Source: Oceanobacillus chungangensis (GTDB lineage: Bacteria > Bacillota > Bacilli > Bacillales > Amphibacillaceae). From it: DNA of 64,000 nucleotides. The notes beneath the pieces are model-generated. The model had not been told where the DNA came from, made no database searches, and saw nothing but the letters and a program-made list of their open reading frames with translations. The first letter of the stretch is position 1. Every line of letters begins with the position of its first letter. The stretch spans positions 124,001 through 188,000 of the forward strand of contig NZ_PIOD01000011.1 in the NCBI RefSeq assembly GCF_003369565.1, in the 5' to 3' direction. Positions 30,010 through 39,052 of this stretch are shown piece by piece. A program made the position numbers and the translations under genes.

Positions 30010-31284
30010 CTACAGGAATAGACGTTGGATATCATTCCATGTTACGACAATCATTAGGAGCATTAATAATGCAAACCCTACAAAATGAAAGATTCCTTCT
30101 TTTTCTGGTGGTACTGGCTTTCCGCGAATCGCTTCAATTCCAATAAATAGTAATCGACCACCATCAAGTGCAGGTAAAGGTACTAGATTAACAATCCCTA
30201 GATTAACGCTTAGCATTGCAGTCCATAACAGCAAATTCATGAATCCTGTTTGGACCACTTGATCTGTTGCATCATAAATCCCAACAGGACCTGAAAGCAT
30301 ATCAAGCGAAACCTGTCCGGTAATTAGCATCATTAAGTTAGTTAACACTAGCTTTGTTATGTCATAGGTTTGGATAAACCCATACTGTAACGTACCTAGA
30401 ATAGATTTTTCGGTTGCTTGATATACACCAATTTGCCCTATGCTAATTGGTTCACCTTTTTGATTAACCGACTCTTTCTCGTTGGGCACAATCGTTATTA
30501 CTTCCTCATTCCCATTTCTTAATATGACGAGTTCCATTTCTTGTCCTGGATTATCCCTTACGATGCTAGTAAATTCTTCCCAAGTTGAAACAGATTGATC
30601 TTCTATTTGGATGACTTCATCATTAGGTTGTAATCCAGCTTCTTCTGCCGGTGTATTCGGCTGAATCTGTCCCATGCGTGCTTCATCGACAGGCACACCT
30701 TGAATTATTCCTAAAATAATAAAGATTACAATTGCAAGCAAGAAATTCATCATAGGTCCGGCAAACAATTGCATTGCTCGTTGACCTGTTGTTTTAGATG
30801 CAAACTGTCGATTATATGGTGCTATTTGTGTTTCTTTTTCATCCATGATAAAGAATGCTTTTTCATCTACATCGAAACTCAGCAATTCATTTTCTTCATC
30901 AATTTCATAACCTTTGATGATTAACTGATGATCTAAATCAACATGCTCCACCTCGATTACCCTTGCATTCGGATGTTTCGATTTATTGTTCACAATAATT
31001 TTATTAACTTTACCTGCCTGATTAAATTCTAATCCGATATGGTGTCCTGGTTTTAATTCAATGATTTCGGGATCTTCACCAGCTACACGAACATAACCAC
31101 CAGCAGGGATTAAACGAATCGTGTATAATGTTTCGTTTTTAGTGAATGAAAAAACCTTTGGTCCAAAACCAATTGCAAATTCACGGACAAGCATTCCGGC
31201 GCGCTTGGCAAAAATCATATGACCCCACTCGTGAATAAACACTAATATACCAAACATCAATATAAACGCAATAACAGTGGTCAA
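30010..31284 (-). CDS. rasP: Intramembrane site-2 metalloprotease RasP/RseP
   Basis: It cleaves membrane-embedded anti-sigma factors and remnant signal peptides. The 424-residue protein has the zinc motif VFIHEWGH in the first membrane helix and a PDZ domain mid-protein (AGLQPNDEVIQIEDQSVSTW). The second zinc ligand region is NLVPLPALDGGRLL, and the end WNDIQRLFL is identical to B. subtilis. I use a TTG start at 31284 with GGAAGG eight bases upstream; the longer frame's GTG lies inside that site. B. subtilis has dxr before it; here there is a 519-bp gap. Confidence 0.95.
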   Translation of the reverse strand: MTTVIAFILMFGILVFIHEWGHMIFAKRAGMLVREFAIGFGPKVFSFTKNETLYTIRLIPAGGYVRVAGEDPEIIELKPGHHIGLEFNQAGKVNKIIVNNKSKHPNARVIEVEHVDLDHQLIIKGYEIDEENELLSFDVDEKAFFIMDEKETQIAPYNRQFASKTTGQRAMQLFAGPMMNFLLAIVIFIILGIIQGVPVDEARMGQIQPNTPAEEAGLQPNDEVIQIEDQSVSTWEEFTSIVRDNPGQEMELVILRNGNEEVITIVPNEKESVNQKGEPISIGQIGVYQATEKSILGTLQYGFIQTYDITKLVLTNLMMLITGQVSLDMLSGPVGIYDATDQVVQTGFMNLLLWTAMLSVNLGIVNLVPLPALDGGRLLFIGIEAIRGKPVPPEKEGIFHFVGFALLMLLMIVVTWNDIQRLFL

Positions 31285-31323
31285 ATATAGCACCTTCCTT
31301 CAATTGGTATTGGATTTCTTTAA

Positions 31324-31395
31324 TAGGTAAGAAAGAATAGATAACTTTCTAACCATATAAGTGCAATTAAGACTTTCGTAAAACAGGCTTAGCGA
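31324..31395. repeat. Intergenic repeat copy upstream of rasP
   Basis: The sequence GGTAAGAAAGAATAGATA then AGTGCAATTAAGACTTTCG matches the arrangement at 17549-17622 (AGAAAGTATAAAAAT, then GCAACTAAGG). It occupies part of the cdsA-rasP gap. Confidence 0.4.
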
Positions 31396-31435
31396 GAATC
31401 ATTTTTTATAAGATAAGCTTTAAATATGAGTTTAT

Positions 31436-31700
31436 GTTCAAAAGGAGGCTAAAAAGGACCGAGACGGCTAAGTTCGCATCATTCTGGGAGAAGATTACTC
31501 GCCCAATTGAAAGCTTTGTATTTCCGCCTACACTAGCCCGTCCTAAGCGTGTTTCTACGCAGCGGACCTCACTAAATATAATGACTTCTACTTCGCTTTA
31601 GGATCTGACCATTTTAGCGTGACTACAAGGAATTCTTTCCCGAACCGCTGCGTAAGCAGGGGAAGTGTCTATCATTTTCTTGGCACTGATAGACAAGTCA
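31436..31700. repeat. GC-richer repeat block in the cdsA-rasP gap
   Basis: The block begins AAAAGGAGGCTAAAAAGGAC, followed by CGAGACGGC. It contains perfect inverted arms TACGCAGCGG/CCGCTGCGTA (31556-31565 and 31645-31654) and a hairpin TGTCTATCA/TGATAGACA (31666-31674 and 31687-31695). No reading frame or dxr remnant is recognisable. It looks like a dispersed intergenic element. The remaining bases up to cdsA are AT-rich and featureless. Confidence 0.5.
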
Positions 31701-31803
31701 AAGAGAGAATTTCGATGCGCATTATTCCGTACTTTTAGAACTAAAACTCTAAGTAAATTTAAACTTAAATTGAAGAATAGTACAACTCTAAGGTCATATT
31801 TTT

Positions 31804-32595
31804 TTACAAAAATTGAATGATATGTAGTATAGGAAGAACAAATAATAAGCTATCAAATCTATCCAAAATACCACCATGACCAGGAAGAATTTTCCCTGAA
31901 TCTTTTACACCATAATTCCGCTTTAATGCAGATTCTACAAGATCACCAATTTGCCCAAATATTGACGCAAGTATTGTAACCCCTATTACGATAAGTAAAG
32001 AATGTGGGAATGGGTGAATTAGATGGAAAATCACCGCAATTACACAAGCAAGTACGATTCCACCGATCGCTCCCTCAACAGTTTTATTTGGACTAATCGT
32101 TGGCCAAAGTTTACGTTTTCCAAATGCGCGGCCAAATAGATACGCTCCAGTGTCAGTTGACCAAATAATGAAGAAGGCATAAAATATATTGCTTAGGCCA
32201 TTCGCACCGTCTCTTGTCTCCATTAGATAATAGAATCCTAATCCAACATAGAAGGTTGCTAGTAGGATAAACCCAGCATCATCAAATGTAAATTTATTCT
32301 TTACAAGCACGATATAGGATAATAATAGTAAAATAATGATTGTAATTATTTCCAGCTCAGATAAAACGAGAAATGAAAATATTTCCGATTGGTTATATAG
32401 TAATATGACCCAAAGTAATAATGCTGCTAAAATAGAACTGACCCAATATCCATTGTTTTTTCTCATTCGAATTAGCTCAAATAAGCTGATTGTTGCTAAA
32501 CCAGCTACCAATATTTTAAATGGCCATCCGCCGATAATAACAAATGGAACGAATACAATTAGGGCTAATAGTGCTGTGATCGTTCGTTGCTTCAT
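31804..32595 (-). CDS. cdsA: Phosphatidate cytidylyltransferase
   Basis: It makes CDP-diacylglycerol for phospholipid synthesis in the membrane. The 263-residue protein has about eight hydrophobic segments and the family signature near the C-terminus (ESALKRNYGVKDSGKILPGH, then GGILDRFDSLLF). It lies 15 bp after uppS, likely cotranscribed. Confidence 0.96.
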   Translation of the reverse strand: MKQRTITALLALIVFVPFVIIGGWPFKILVAGLATISLFELIRMRKNNGYWVSSILAALLLWVILLYNQSEIFSFLVLSELEIITIIILLLLSYIVLVKNKFTFDDAGFILLATFYVGLGFYYLMETRDGANGLSNIFYAFFIIWSTDTGAYLFGRAFGKRKLWPTISPNKTVEGAIGGIVLACVIAVIFHLIHPFPHSLLIVIGVTILASIFGQIGDLVESALKRNYGVKDSGKILPGHGGILDRFDSLLFVLPILHIIQFL

Positions 32596-32610
32596 AAATC
32601 TGACCTCTCC

Positions 32611-33372
32611 TTATATACCTCCGTAGCGTCTTTTTCGGTGTTGATATTCTTCCAGCGCTTGTCCAAATACTGCTTCATCGAAGTCTGGCCATAGTACATC
32701 TGTAAACCAAAATTCGGTGTAAGCTAATTGCCATAATAAGAAATTACTTAAACGTTGTTCACCACTAGTTCGAATTAATAAATCTGGATCTGTTAAATTA
32801 TGTGTATAAAGATATTCAGAGAATACCTTCTCGTCAATTGAATCAATTGATAGCTTAGAGCCGTCAATATCAGTCATGATTTGCTTTATTGCGCGCATAA
32901 TTTCTGATCTGCTTCCATAATTAAGTGCAAAATTTAATAGTAAACCGTCATTATCTTTCGTTTTATCAATCGCATATTGGACAGATTCTTGAGTATGCTT
33001 TGGTAGTGTTGAAATATCACCTATGATGTTGATTCTTACATTATTTTCAATTAATCCTGGGAGATAAATATGCAAAAATTCCTTTGGTAATTTCATTATA
33101 AAATCAATCTCTGATTTCGGTCTATTCCAATTTTCGGTTGAGAAAGCATATAACGTGAGAATTTGAATATTTGCTTCAACAGCGGTTTTCACAATCTTAT
33201 TCACGGTCTTAACACCTGCTTGATGTCCAGCAATCCGAGGTAATCCTCGCTTCTCCGCCCATCGCCCATTTCCATCCATAATAATTGCGACGTGATTTGG
33301 AATATTTTCTATAGATTCTTGTTTATGTTGCTCTATTTGTTTACTTTTTAAAAATGGAATTTTCATCGCCAT
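32611..33372 (-). CDS. uppS: Undecaprenyl diphosphate synthase
   Basis: This is the cis-prenyltransferase that builds the C55 lipid carrier for cell wall synthesis. The 253-residue protein has IIMDGNGRWAEKRGLPR (catalytic Asp) and the substrate motif IRTSGEQRLSNFLLWQLAY. The start could be either of two nearby ATGs behind GGAGGAC. It leads uppS-cdsA. Its isoprenoid precursors normally require Dxr, whose gene is not in this cluster. Confidence 0.96.
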   Translation of the reverse strand: MAMKIPFLKSKQIEQHKQESIENIPNHVAIIMDGNGRWAEKRGLPRIAGHQAGVKTVNKIVKTAVEANIQILTLYAFSTENWNRPKSEIDFIMKLPKEFLHIYLPGLIENNVRINIIGDISTLPKHTQESVQYAIDKTKDNDGLLLNFALNYGSRSEIMRAIKQIMTDIDGSKLSIDSIDEKVFSEYLYTHNLTDPDLLIRTSGEQRLSNFLLWQLAYTEFWFTDVLWPDFDEAVFGQALEEYQHRKRRYGGI

Positions 33373-33539
33373 CGTTTGTCCTCCGCATGTGTTGATAGAT
33401 TACGTCTACCTCTTACATAATTATTATGAATGAATAAGGAATTATATTACGCGTAAAGTTAATATAACAATGCCATCAATGTGATTTCAAATGTGAGAAT
33501 TGACAATATCATTTTCGAAAATTGTACATACTTCAACTG

Positions 33540-33568
33540 CCTATACTTTCCTGATAAACACTACACAA
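33540..33568 (-). promoter_or_regulatory. Possible promoter of uppS-cdsA
   Basis: In the 366-bp gap between frr and uppS, TTGTGT (33563-33568) and TATAGG (33540-33545) are spaced by 17 bp, about 170 bp before uppS. Matches are moderate. Apart from this and the frr terminator the gap shows nothing recognisable. Confidence 0.35.
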
Positions 33569-33621
33569 TTTATTCTGTCTTATTATAACATCGAATTCCT
33601 TTTATTATAACGAGGAGATGA

Positions 33622-33654
33622 TAAAAATACAAAAGCCCCCTTATACAAGAGGGC
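33622..33654 (-). terminator. Terminator after frr
   Basis: The stem GCCCTC/GGGGGC (one G-U pair) with an 8-base loop is followed by TTTTGTATTTTTATC, about 85 bp after the frr stop. Confidence 0.75.
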
Positions 33655-33738
33655 GATTCTTATATTATTTTACACGTAAAAGGTGTATAAATAAAGGTAA
33701 AGTACTCTATTTAATAATAGAATGGCCTTTATATATTA

Positions 33739-34296
33739 TTACACTTCCATAATTTCTTGTTCTTTTTCTTTCGCTAACTGTTCGATTTTAGCAATGAAAT
33801 TATCTGTTTCTTTTTGAACGGATTCTTGTGAGCTTCTTAGTTCATCCTCAGTAATTTCACCGTTTTTCTCTTCTTTTTTCAATTGATCATTTGCATCACG
33901 ACGTACATTTCTTACTTGCACACGATATTCTTCCGTATACTTGCTTACCACTTTAACTAAATCTTTTCGTCTCTCTTCTGTAAGTGCAGGAATACTAATA
34001 CGAATAACATTTCCATCATTTGATGGTGCGAGACCAAGATCTGCAATTTGAATTGCTTTCTCAATATCTTTAATTGCTGTTTTATCATAAGGTGTGATTA
34101 CTAATAATCTTGCTTCTGCAGCCGCAATAGAAGCTATTTGATTTAATGGTGTTGGAGCACCATAATAATCCACGTTTACACCATCCAAAAGACTTGGATT
34201 AGCACGCCCAGCTCTTACAGTTGCTAAGCTTTTTGAAAAAGCTTGAACAGTTTGTTCCATTTTATCTTTCATTTCTTTCATAATTACATCTGACAT
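33739..34296 (-). CDS. frr: Ribosome recycling factor
   Basis: This 185-residue factor splits post-termination ribosomes with EF-G. Motifs include [20 protein letters not shown] and [20 protein letters not shown], with the usual two-domain length. It follows pyrH by 2 bp. Confidence 0.97.
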   Translation of the reverse strand: MSDVIMKEMKDKMEQTVQAFSKSLATVRAGRANPSLLDGVNVDYYGAPTPLNQIASIAAAEARLLVITPYDKTAIKDIEKAIQIADLGLAPSNDGNVIRISIPALTEERRKDLVKVVSKYTEEYRVQVRNVRRDANDQLKKEEKNGEITEDELRSSQESVQKETDNFIAKIEQLAKEKEQEIMEV

Positions 34297-34298
34297 GT

Positions 34299-35021
34299 TT
34301 ATTTCCCCCTTATTGTTGTCCCGATTATTTCACCTTCGACAACTTTTTTAATATTTCCTTCTTCTGTGATAGAAAATACAATTAATGGGATATCATTATC
34401 CATACTTAGTGATGAAGCTGTTGCATCCATAACGCCAAGTCCTTCATTTAACATTTCCATGTAAGATAAGCTTTCGTATTTCGTCGCATCCTTATTTAAT
34501 TTAGGATCCGCTGTGTAAACGCCATCCACATTATTTTTAGCCATTAGGATTACTTCCGCTTCGATTTCAGCAGCTCTTAATGCCGCAGTTGTGTCTGTAG
34601 AGAAATACGGATTCCCTGTTCCAGCAGCGAAAATGACAACGCGATTCTTCTCTAAATGTCTGATTGCTCTTCTTCTTATGTATGGTTCAGCAACCTGACG
34701 CATTTCTATTGATGTTTGTACTCGAGTCTCAACTCCGACATTTTCTAGTCCATCTTGAAGTGCTAAGGAATTCATTACCGTTGCCAACATCCCCATATAA
34801 TCCGCTGATGCACGGTCCATTCCCATTTCACTACCGACTTTCCCACGCCAGATATTTCCTCCACCAACTACGATGGCTACTTCAACACCTAATTCTACTA
34901 CTTCTTTCACTTGCTCTGCAATTGATTTAATCGTTTTAGGATTAATACCAAAATCCTGGTCACCACTTAAGGCTTCTCCACTCAATTTCAGCACTATTCT
35001 ACGGTACTTTGCTGTTGTCAT
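34299..35021 (-). CDS. pyrH: UMP kinase
   Basis: It phosphorylates UMP to UDP; the hexameric bacterial type, 240 residues. It has [22 protein letters not shown], the acidic DGVYTADPK loop and [16 protein letters not shown] 35021 follows GGAGGTAATT; a longer frame at 35033 contains that ribosome site. It is paired with frr. Confidence 0.97.
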   Translation of the reverse strand: MTTAKYRRIVLKLSGEALSGDQDFGINPKTIKSIAEQVKEVVELGVEVAIVVGGGNIWRGKVGSEMGMDRASADYMGMLATVMNSLALQDGLENVGVETRVQTSIEMRQVAEPYIRRRAIRHLEKNRVVIFAAGTGNPYFSTDTTAALRAAEIEAEVILMAKNNVDGVYTADPKLNKDATKYESLSYMEMLNEGLGVMDATASSLSMDNDIPLIVFSITEEGNIKKVVEGEIIGTTIRGK

Positions 35022-35088
35022 AATTACCTCCATAGAAGCTTGATATTTTATATGTAATTTAAATATTCTGTAAAAATGTTAGCGTTTA

Positions 35089-35127
35089 TGTTGAAATAGG
35101 GAACAAAATTTGTCCCCTATCCCAACA
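35089..35127 (-). terminator. Terminator after tsf
   Basis: A long stem, TGTTGGGATAGGGGACAAA with its near-complement, starts 20 bp after the tsf stop. The tail is not strongly U-rich (CATAAACGC), so efficiency is uncertain. Confidence 0.6.
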
Positions 35128-35146
35128 TATAACTATATTTAAATTA

Positions 35147-36034
35147 CTATTTTTTGTTGACTTGGCTCATTACTTCTTCAGCAAAGTTTTCTTCGCGTTT
35201 TTCTAATCCTTCACCAACTTCATAACGAACAAATGAAGTAACAGTAGCACCTTTATCAGCTACATATTTTTTCACTTTTTGATCTGGATCTTTAATAAAG
35301 CTTTGGTCAAGTAGGCAAATTTCTTCAAAGAATTTATTTAGGCGTCCTTCTACCATTTTTTCAACAATGTTTTCAGGTTTGCCTTCATTTAGCGCCTGTG
35401 CCTTTAAAATTTCACGTTCATGATTTGTCTCTTCTTCAGAAACTGCATCACGTGAAACGTATTTAGGTTTAGCAGCAGCGATATGCATTGCAATATCTTT
35501 TGCAAGTTGCTCATCATTTGTTCCTTCTAATACAGATAGAACACCGATACTTCCACCCATATGTAAGTAAGCACCAAACACATCATTATCTGTTTTGTTA
35601 AAGATTGTGAAACGACGTAAAGAAATCTTCTCACCGATTTTAGCTATTGCTGCATTGATGAATGTTTCTACTGTTTCTCCATCACCATGAAGTTTTTGTT
35701 GTAATGCTTCTTCCACGTTTGCAGGTTGCTCTTTAACTAAGTGTTTTCCTAACTCACCTAGTAAGTCTTTAAACATGTCGTTTTTCGTTACAAAGTCAGT
35801 TTCACAGTTCACTTCTAGAAGAACTGCAGTATTGTTGTCTACATCTACAAATGTAGCACCTTCAGCAGCAATTCGGTCTGCTTTTTTAGAAGCTTTTGCA
35901 ATTCCTTTTTCACGAAGATAGTCAATTGCTTTATCGATATTACCTTCTGTTTCTTGAAGTGCTTTTTTACAATCCATCATACCTGCACCAGTTTTTTCAC
36001 GTAGTTCTTTTACCATTTTTGCAGTAATATTCAT
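35147..36034 (-). CDS. tsf: Elongation factor Ts
   Basis: This is the guanine nucleotide exchange factor for EF-Tu, 295 residues. It contains [18 protein letters not shown], the exchange motif [13 protein letters not shown] and [13 protein letters not shown]. It is separated from rpsB by 194 bp that contain a strong terminator-like hairpin, so it may be expressed by readthrough. Confidence 0.97.
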   Translation of the reverse strand: MNITAKMVKELREKTGAGMMDCKKALQETEGNIDKAIDYLREKGIAKASKKADRIAAEGATFVDVDNNTAVLLEVNCETDFVTKNDMFKDLLGELGKHLVKEQPANVEEALQQKLHGDGETVETFINAAIAKIGEKISLRRFTIFNKTDNDVFGAYLHMGGSIGVLSVLEGTNDEQLAKDIAMHIAAAKPKYVSRDAVSEEETNHEREILKAQALNEGKPENIVEKMVEGRLNKFFEEICLLDQSFIKDPDQKVKKYVADKGATVTSFVRYEVGEGLEKREENFAEEVMSQVNKK

Positions 36035-36085
36035 GTTTTTGTCCTCCTTTAAAATTATCAGGCTTGTCTCTCAAAATAAACTCTT

Positions 36086-36123
36086 AAAAAAAGGTGATAA
36101 AAGGTTCCTCTCCTCTTATCACC
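36086..36123 (-). terminator. Terminator/attenuator between rpsB and tsf
   Basis: The stem GGTGATAA/TTATCACC is followed immediately by seven U (36086-36092), 37 bp before the tsf coding region begins. A second palindrome (AGAAAG, AAGCATGCTT, CTTTCT; 36138-36163) precedes it. This should reduce tsf transcription relative to rpsB. Confidence 0.75.
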
Positions 36124-36159
36124 CTAACCTTTTTGGTAGAAAGGAAAGCATGCTTTTCT

Positions 36160-36222
36160 TTCTATATTAGTGCAACGAAGGCTACTTAATACCTAAAGGT
36201 TTCGTTAGGTCCTCGTTTTAAA
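36160..36222. repeat. Partial intergenic repeat between rpsB and tsf
   Basis: AGTGCAACGAAGGCT, then CCTAAAGGTTTCGTTAGG, mirrors the right half of the GAAAGTATAAAA repeat family at 17581-17622 and 31361-31390. Arms ACGAA/TTCGT can pair. Confidence 0.35.
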
Positions 36223-36228
36223 ATGCGA

Positions 36229-36981
36229 TTACGCTTGTTCTGATTCTTCTGCAGCTTCTTCAGTAACAGCTTCTTCTACAGGAACTTCTTCAACTTCTTC
36301 TTCCTGTTTCACTTCTAAAATAGCATCTGCCATTTTAGATGTCAAAAGTTTAACCGCACGAATAGCATCATCATTTGCTGGAATAACATAATCGATTTCA
36401 TCTGGATCACAGTTTGTATCTACAATCCCGATAATCGGAATGTTTAATTTATGAGCTTCAGCGATCGCGATACGTTCTTTACGTGGGTCAACGATGAACA
36501 AAGCATCAGGTAGCTTTTTCATTTCTTTAATTCCACCTAAGAATTTAACTAAACGATCTTTTTCTTTTAATAAATTAACAACTTCTTTTTTAGGTAAAAC
36601 ATCAAATGTTCCATCTTCTTCCATACGCTCAATGTCTTTTAGACGATTGATACGTTTACGGATTGTTTGGAAGTTTGTAAGTGTACCACCTAACCAACGT
36701 TGGTTAACAAAGTACATACCAGAACGAATTGCTTCGTCTCTTACTGAGTCTTGTGCTTGTTTTTTCGTACCAACGAAAAGGATTGTACCGCCATTTGATG
36801 CGATTTCCTTTACAAAATTGTACGCTTCATCAACCTTCTTAACTGTTTTTTGTAGGTCAATGATATAAATTCCGTTACGTTCCGTGAAGATGTATTTTTT
36901 CATCTTTGGATTCCAACGGCGAGTCTGATGTCCGAAATGTACACCAGCTTCTAATAGTTGCTTCATAGAAATTGCTGCCAT
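36229..36981 (-). CDS. rpsB: 30S ribosomal protein S2
   Basis: This is a 250-residue small-subunit protein. It begins [18 protein letters not shown] after AGGAGGAATTTATC and includes [33 protein letters not shown] and [19 protein letters not shown]. The C-terminal tail is acidic. Its own promoter lies about 160 bp upstream; the gene marks the end of the fla/che region. Confidence 0.98.
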   Translation of the reverse strand: MAAISMKQLLEAGVHFGHQTRRWNPKMKKYIFTERNGIYIIDLQKTVKKVDEAYNFVKEIASNGGTILFVGTKKQAQDSVRDEAIRSGMYFVNQRWLGGTLTNFQTIRKRINRLKDIERMEEDGTFDVLPKKEVVNLLKEKDRLVKFLGGIKEMKKLPDALFIVDPRKERIAIAEAHKLNIPIIGIVDTNCDPDEIDYVIPANDDAIRAVKLLTSKMADAILEVKQEEEVEEVPVEEAVTEEAAEESEQA

Positions 36982-37137
36982 GATAAATTCCTCCTATTTG
37001 GTTTTTGTATTTCCCTCCGTCCAGATCATCTTCATGTAAAGACCAATGATATCAATGGCACCCTTCACATAAATCACCAGACGTGTGTTTTATTTACCTA
37101 TTCAATTAGTTTGAACATAGTATTTACACCAGAAGTT

Positions 37138-37166
37138 ACTATAACATAATGATACAATGTAATCAA
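37138..37166 (-). promoter_or_regulatory. Sigma-A promoter of rpsB
   Basis: The -35 TTGATT (37161-37166) and -10 TATAGT (37138-37143) are separated by 17 bp. It abuts the end of the swrB-like gene. The roughly 150-nt leader to rpsB could host S2-type autoregulation, but I could not identify a known structure. Confidence 0.7.
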
Positions 37167-37175
37167 GCTTTTTTA

Positions 37176-37631
37176 TTATTTTTGATGCAATTTAATAAAT
37201 AGTTCTACTTCCGTTTTTCCGCGGTCTAATTTTTGTGCTATTTCTGTAATCGACATCCCTTGATGGTGAAGCTGTAATATTCTTGCTTCTAATGAAGTTT
37301 CAATTAAATCATCAACCTTTGCATCAATAAATGGCGCAGCATACTTTGCTGTAGGTTCAACATTGATTTCCTTCTGGTGATTATCATTTTTTAGATTATT
37401 AGACACAACTTGAGTCTTCTCAGGCTTGATATGAGGAGGTGTTTTGGAACTAATTTTATCTTGCAATCGATTATTCTCTTCCTTTATTTCTTGTAAATAC
37501 AATTCGAATAATTCCGTTATTTCTGCAGTATCTGCTTTTTTAAATGATTGTAACTGTTGAGAAAGTCGATAGATTGCATATAATGCAACAATATGTATTA
37601 AAAAACTAATTATAAGTAATAGTGACTGCAT
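37176..37631 (-). CDS. SwrB-like membrane protein (YlxL/DUF6115-type)
   Basis: This 151-residue protein has an N-terminal membrane helix (LLLIISFLIHIVALYAIY), a charged coiled-coil middle, and a C-terminal helix-turn-helix-like segment (MSITEIAQKLDRGKTEVELF). It sits between sigD and rpsB where B. subtilis has swrB, which promotes flagellar export activation. Identity rests on position and architecture. ATG 37631 follows AGGAGGAAAATC; the frame is open upstream to 37694 across a repeat. Unlike in B. subtilis, about 490 bp separate it from sigD. Confidence 0.75.
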   Translation of the reverse strand: MQSLLLIISFLIHIVALYAIYRLSQQLQSFKKADTAEITELFELYLQEIKEENNRLQDKISSKTPPHIKPEKTQVVSNNLKNDNHQKEINVEPTAKYAAPFIDAKVDDLIETSLEARILQLHHQGMSITEIAQKLDRGKTEVELFIKLHQK

Positions 37632-37643
37632 GATTTTCCTCCT

Positions 37644-37800
37644 GTCTAAAAGAATAGGAAAGTATAAAAGATTACTTATTTTGTTGCCATGCATGGTCGG
37701 CCACTTTTAGTTCTAGTGCTAAAGCTGCAGCGAGCTTCCTTTCCCTCCGTGCGTAGCAAATCAGCCATGGGGATTTTGTTCGTCTTCCCACCCATTTTAA
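37644..37800. repeat. Repeat-like DNA upstream of the swrB-like gene
   Basis: It contains GAATAGGAAAGTATAAAAG, the family core seen at 1271, 17549 and 29889. A GC-richer degenerate segment follows whose reverse complement includes GCTACGCACGGAGGG and AAGGAAGCTC, weakly like the module at 29940-30003. The AT-rich 37800-37888 stretch beyond shows nothing. Confidence 0.4.
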
Positions 37801-37888
37801 CGAAAATATTAGTACCAACTTTTAATTAAAAAAGATTGATGACAATATTATTTTAAATTAAATTCATAGGTACAAAATAATAATTACT

Positions 37889-38098
37889 TTAATTAAATCG
37901 CTTATATTTTCCAAAGGAAACAATAACAGTGGCATGAATATTATTTCTAACCCACAGTGTTGCTTCCTCTCCTATATCGATTTGCTCATCAAGCTGTTAA
38001 ATTACTTCTGCAAAATTCACTAATTTAGGCTTAGCATAGCGAATACCGTTTCTTTGCCTTAAACATGAAATACGTATACTTGGTTCTTGCGCAATAAA
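37889..38098 (-). pseudogene. Decayed reading frame between sigD and the swrB-like gene
   Basis: One frame reads FIAQEPSIRISCLRQRNG, IRYAKPKLVNFAEVI, a stop (37997-37999), then QLDEQIDIGEEATLW and VRNNIHATVIVSFGKYKRFN before a second stop. Codon choice and composition look protein-like on both sides of the single internal stop, and no start with a ribosome site is visible. The end vaguely resembles the C-terminal strand repeats of DUF342/FapA flagellar proteins, but I cannot confirm this. It lies inside the operon, immediately after sigD. Confidence 0.4.
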
Positions 38099-38121
38099 TC
38101 ACCGGTATTGACCTTTGGAGG

Positions 38122-38898
38122 CTACGATGACTTTTGAATTTTAGTTAACGTATTTTTCAGTTTGAAGATCGATTTTTTATGAATTTGAGATATTCTTGAA
38201 GTAGTCAATCCTAAAATCTGACCAATTTCTGTAAAAGTTAATTCATCATAATAGAATAGGCTTACAACCATTTGCTCATTCTTATTTAAAGCTTTAATCC
38301 CCATCACTAGTTCGTCTTTTAATTCACCCTGAAGCAACTGCATCTCTGGCAAAGTTGCCTCATCTGGGATTGAATAACCAATTCCTTCTTTTAATTCTTC
38401 TGCATTGTTTTTCGGTTTCTCTTCGATAGAGAGGACATTTGCATAAAGTGAATCACTAACAATCGATTCAACCTCCCTGCTTGATATGCCCATTTGTTCT
38501 GCAATTTCCTTGGAGCTAGGCTGTCTTTTTAGTGCTTGCTCTAATTCAATTGAAACTTGATTTACCTTCTTCGTCTTTTCTCTGAGTGATCTAGGTAGCC
38601 AATCTAACTTTCTCAGACCATCTAGAATTGCTCCCTTTATACGAAAAGATGCATAGGTATCAAATTTTAAGTCCCGACTAGGATCAAATTTTTTTAATGC
38701 ATCATACAATCCAAGTAAACCAAGACTTTTTACATCATCTTTATTCACGCTTTTCGGTAAATTGCTCGATATTCTCTCCACATGAAAATTAACCAAATAC
38801 ATATAATTAACAATTAGCTCGTTTGCAGCATCATTGCTGCGATACTTTACCCAATTATCCCAATGTTCTTGTTCGATAGGAGTATCATTAGTTGTCAT
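38122..38898 (-). CDS. sigD: Flagellar sigma factor SigD
   Basis: This sigma-28-family factor directs late flagellar, motility and autolysin genes. The 258-residue protein (B. subtilis 254) shows region 2 (LGLLGLYDALKKFDPSRD, KFDTYASFRIKGAILDGLR, DWLPRSLREK) and region 4 (LTFTEIGQILGLTTSRISQI). I start at ATG 38898 behind AAGGAGGAGC. The longer frame to 38982 would add 28 unrelated residues. It is near the end of the fla/che operon, 154 bp after cheD; no internal promoter is obvious there. Confidence 0.96.
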   Translation of the reverse strand: MTTNDTPIEQEHWDNWVKYRSNDAANELIVNYMYLVNFHVERISSNLPKSVNKDDVKSLGLLGLYDALKKFDPSRDLKFDTYASFRIKGAILDGLRKLDWLPRSLREKTKKVNQVSIELEQALKRQPSSKEIAEQMGISSREVESIVSDSLYANVLSIEEKPKNNAEELKEGIGYSIPDEATLPEMQLLQGELKDELVMGIKALNKNEQMVVSLFYYDELTFTEIGQILGLTTSRISQIHKKSIFKLKNTLTKIQKSS

Positions 38899-39052
38899 AT
38901 TAAATTGCTCCTCCTTCGCCCTTAGAATAAACATGCAACTAATTATGTAGTAAAAATGACGGTGACTGCGAAATGCAACCATTTACCGATGAAATCAGCA
39001 AAGCTTTTAACTGAACATTGATACAAGAAGCATTAAAATTATAGAAACAAGC

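Noticed and set aside
29794-31803. Degraded remnants of proS or dxr in the gaps around rasP
   Set aside because: I scanned both gaps for conserved motifs and coding-like stretches and found only repeats, so no pseudogene is claimed.
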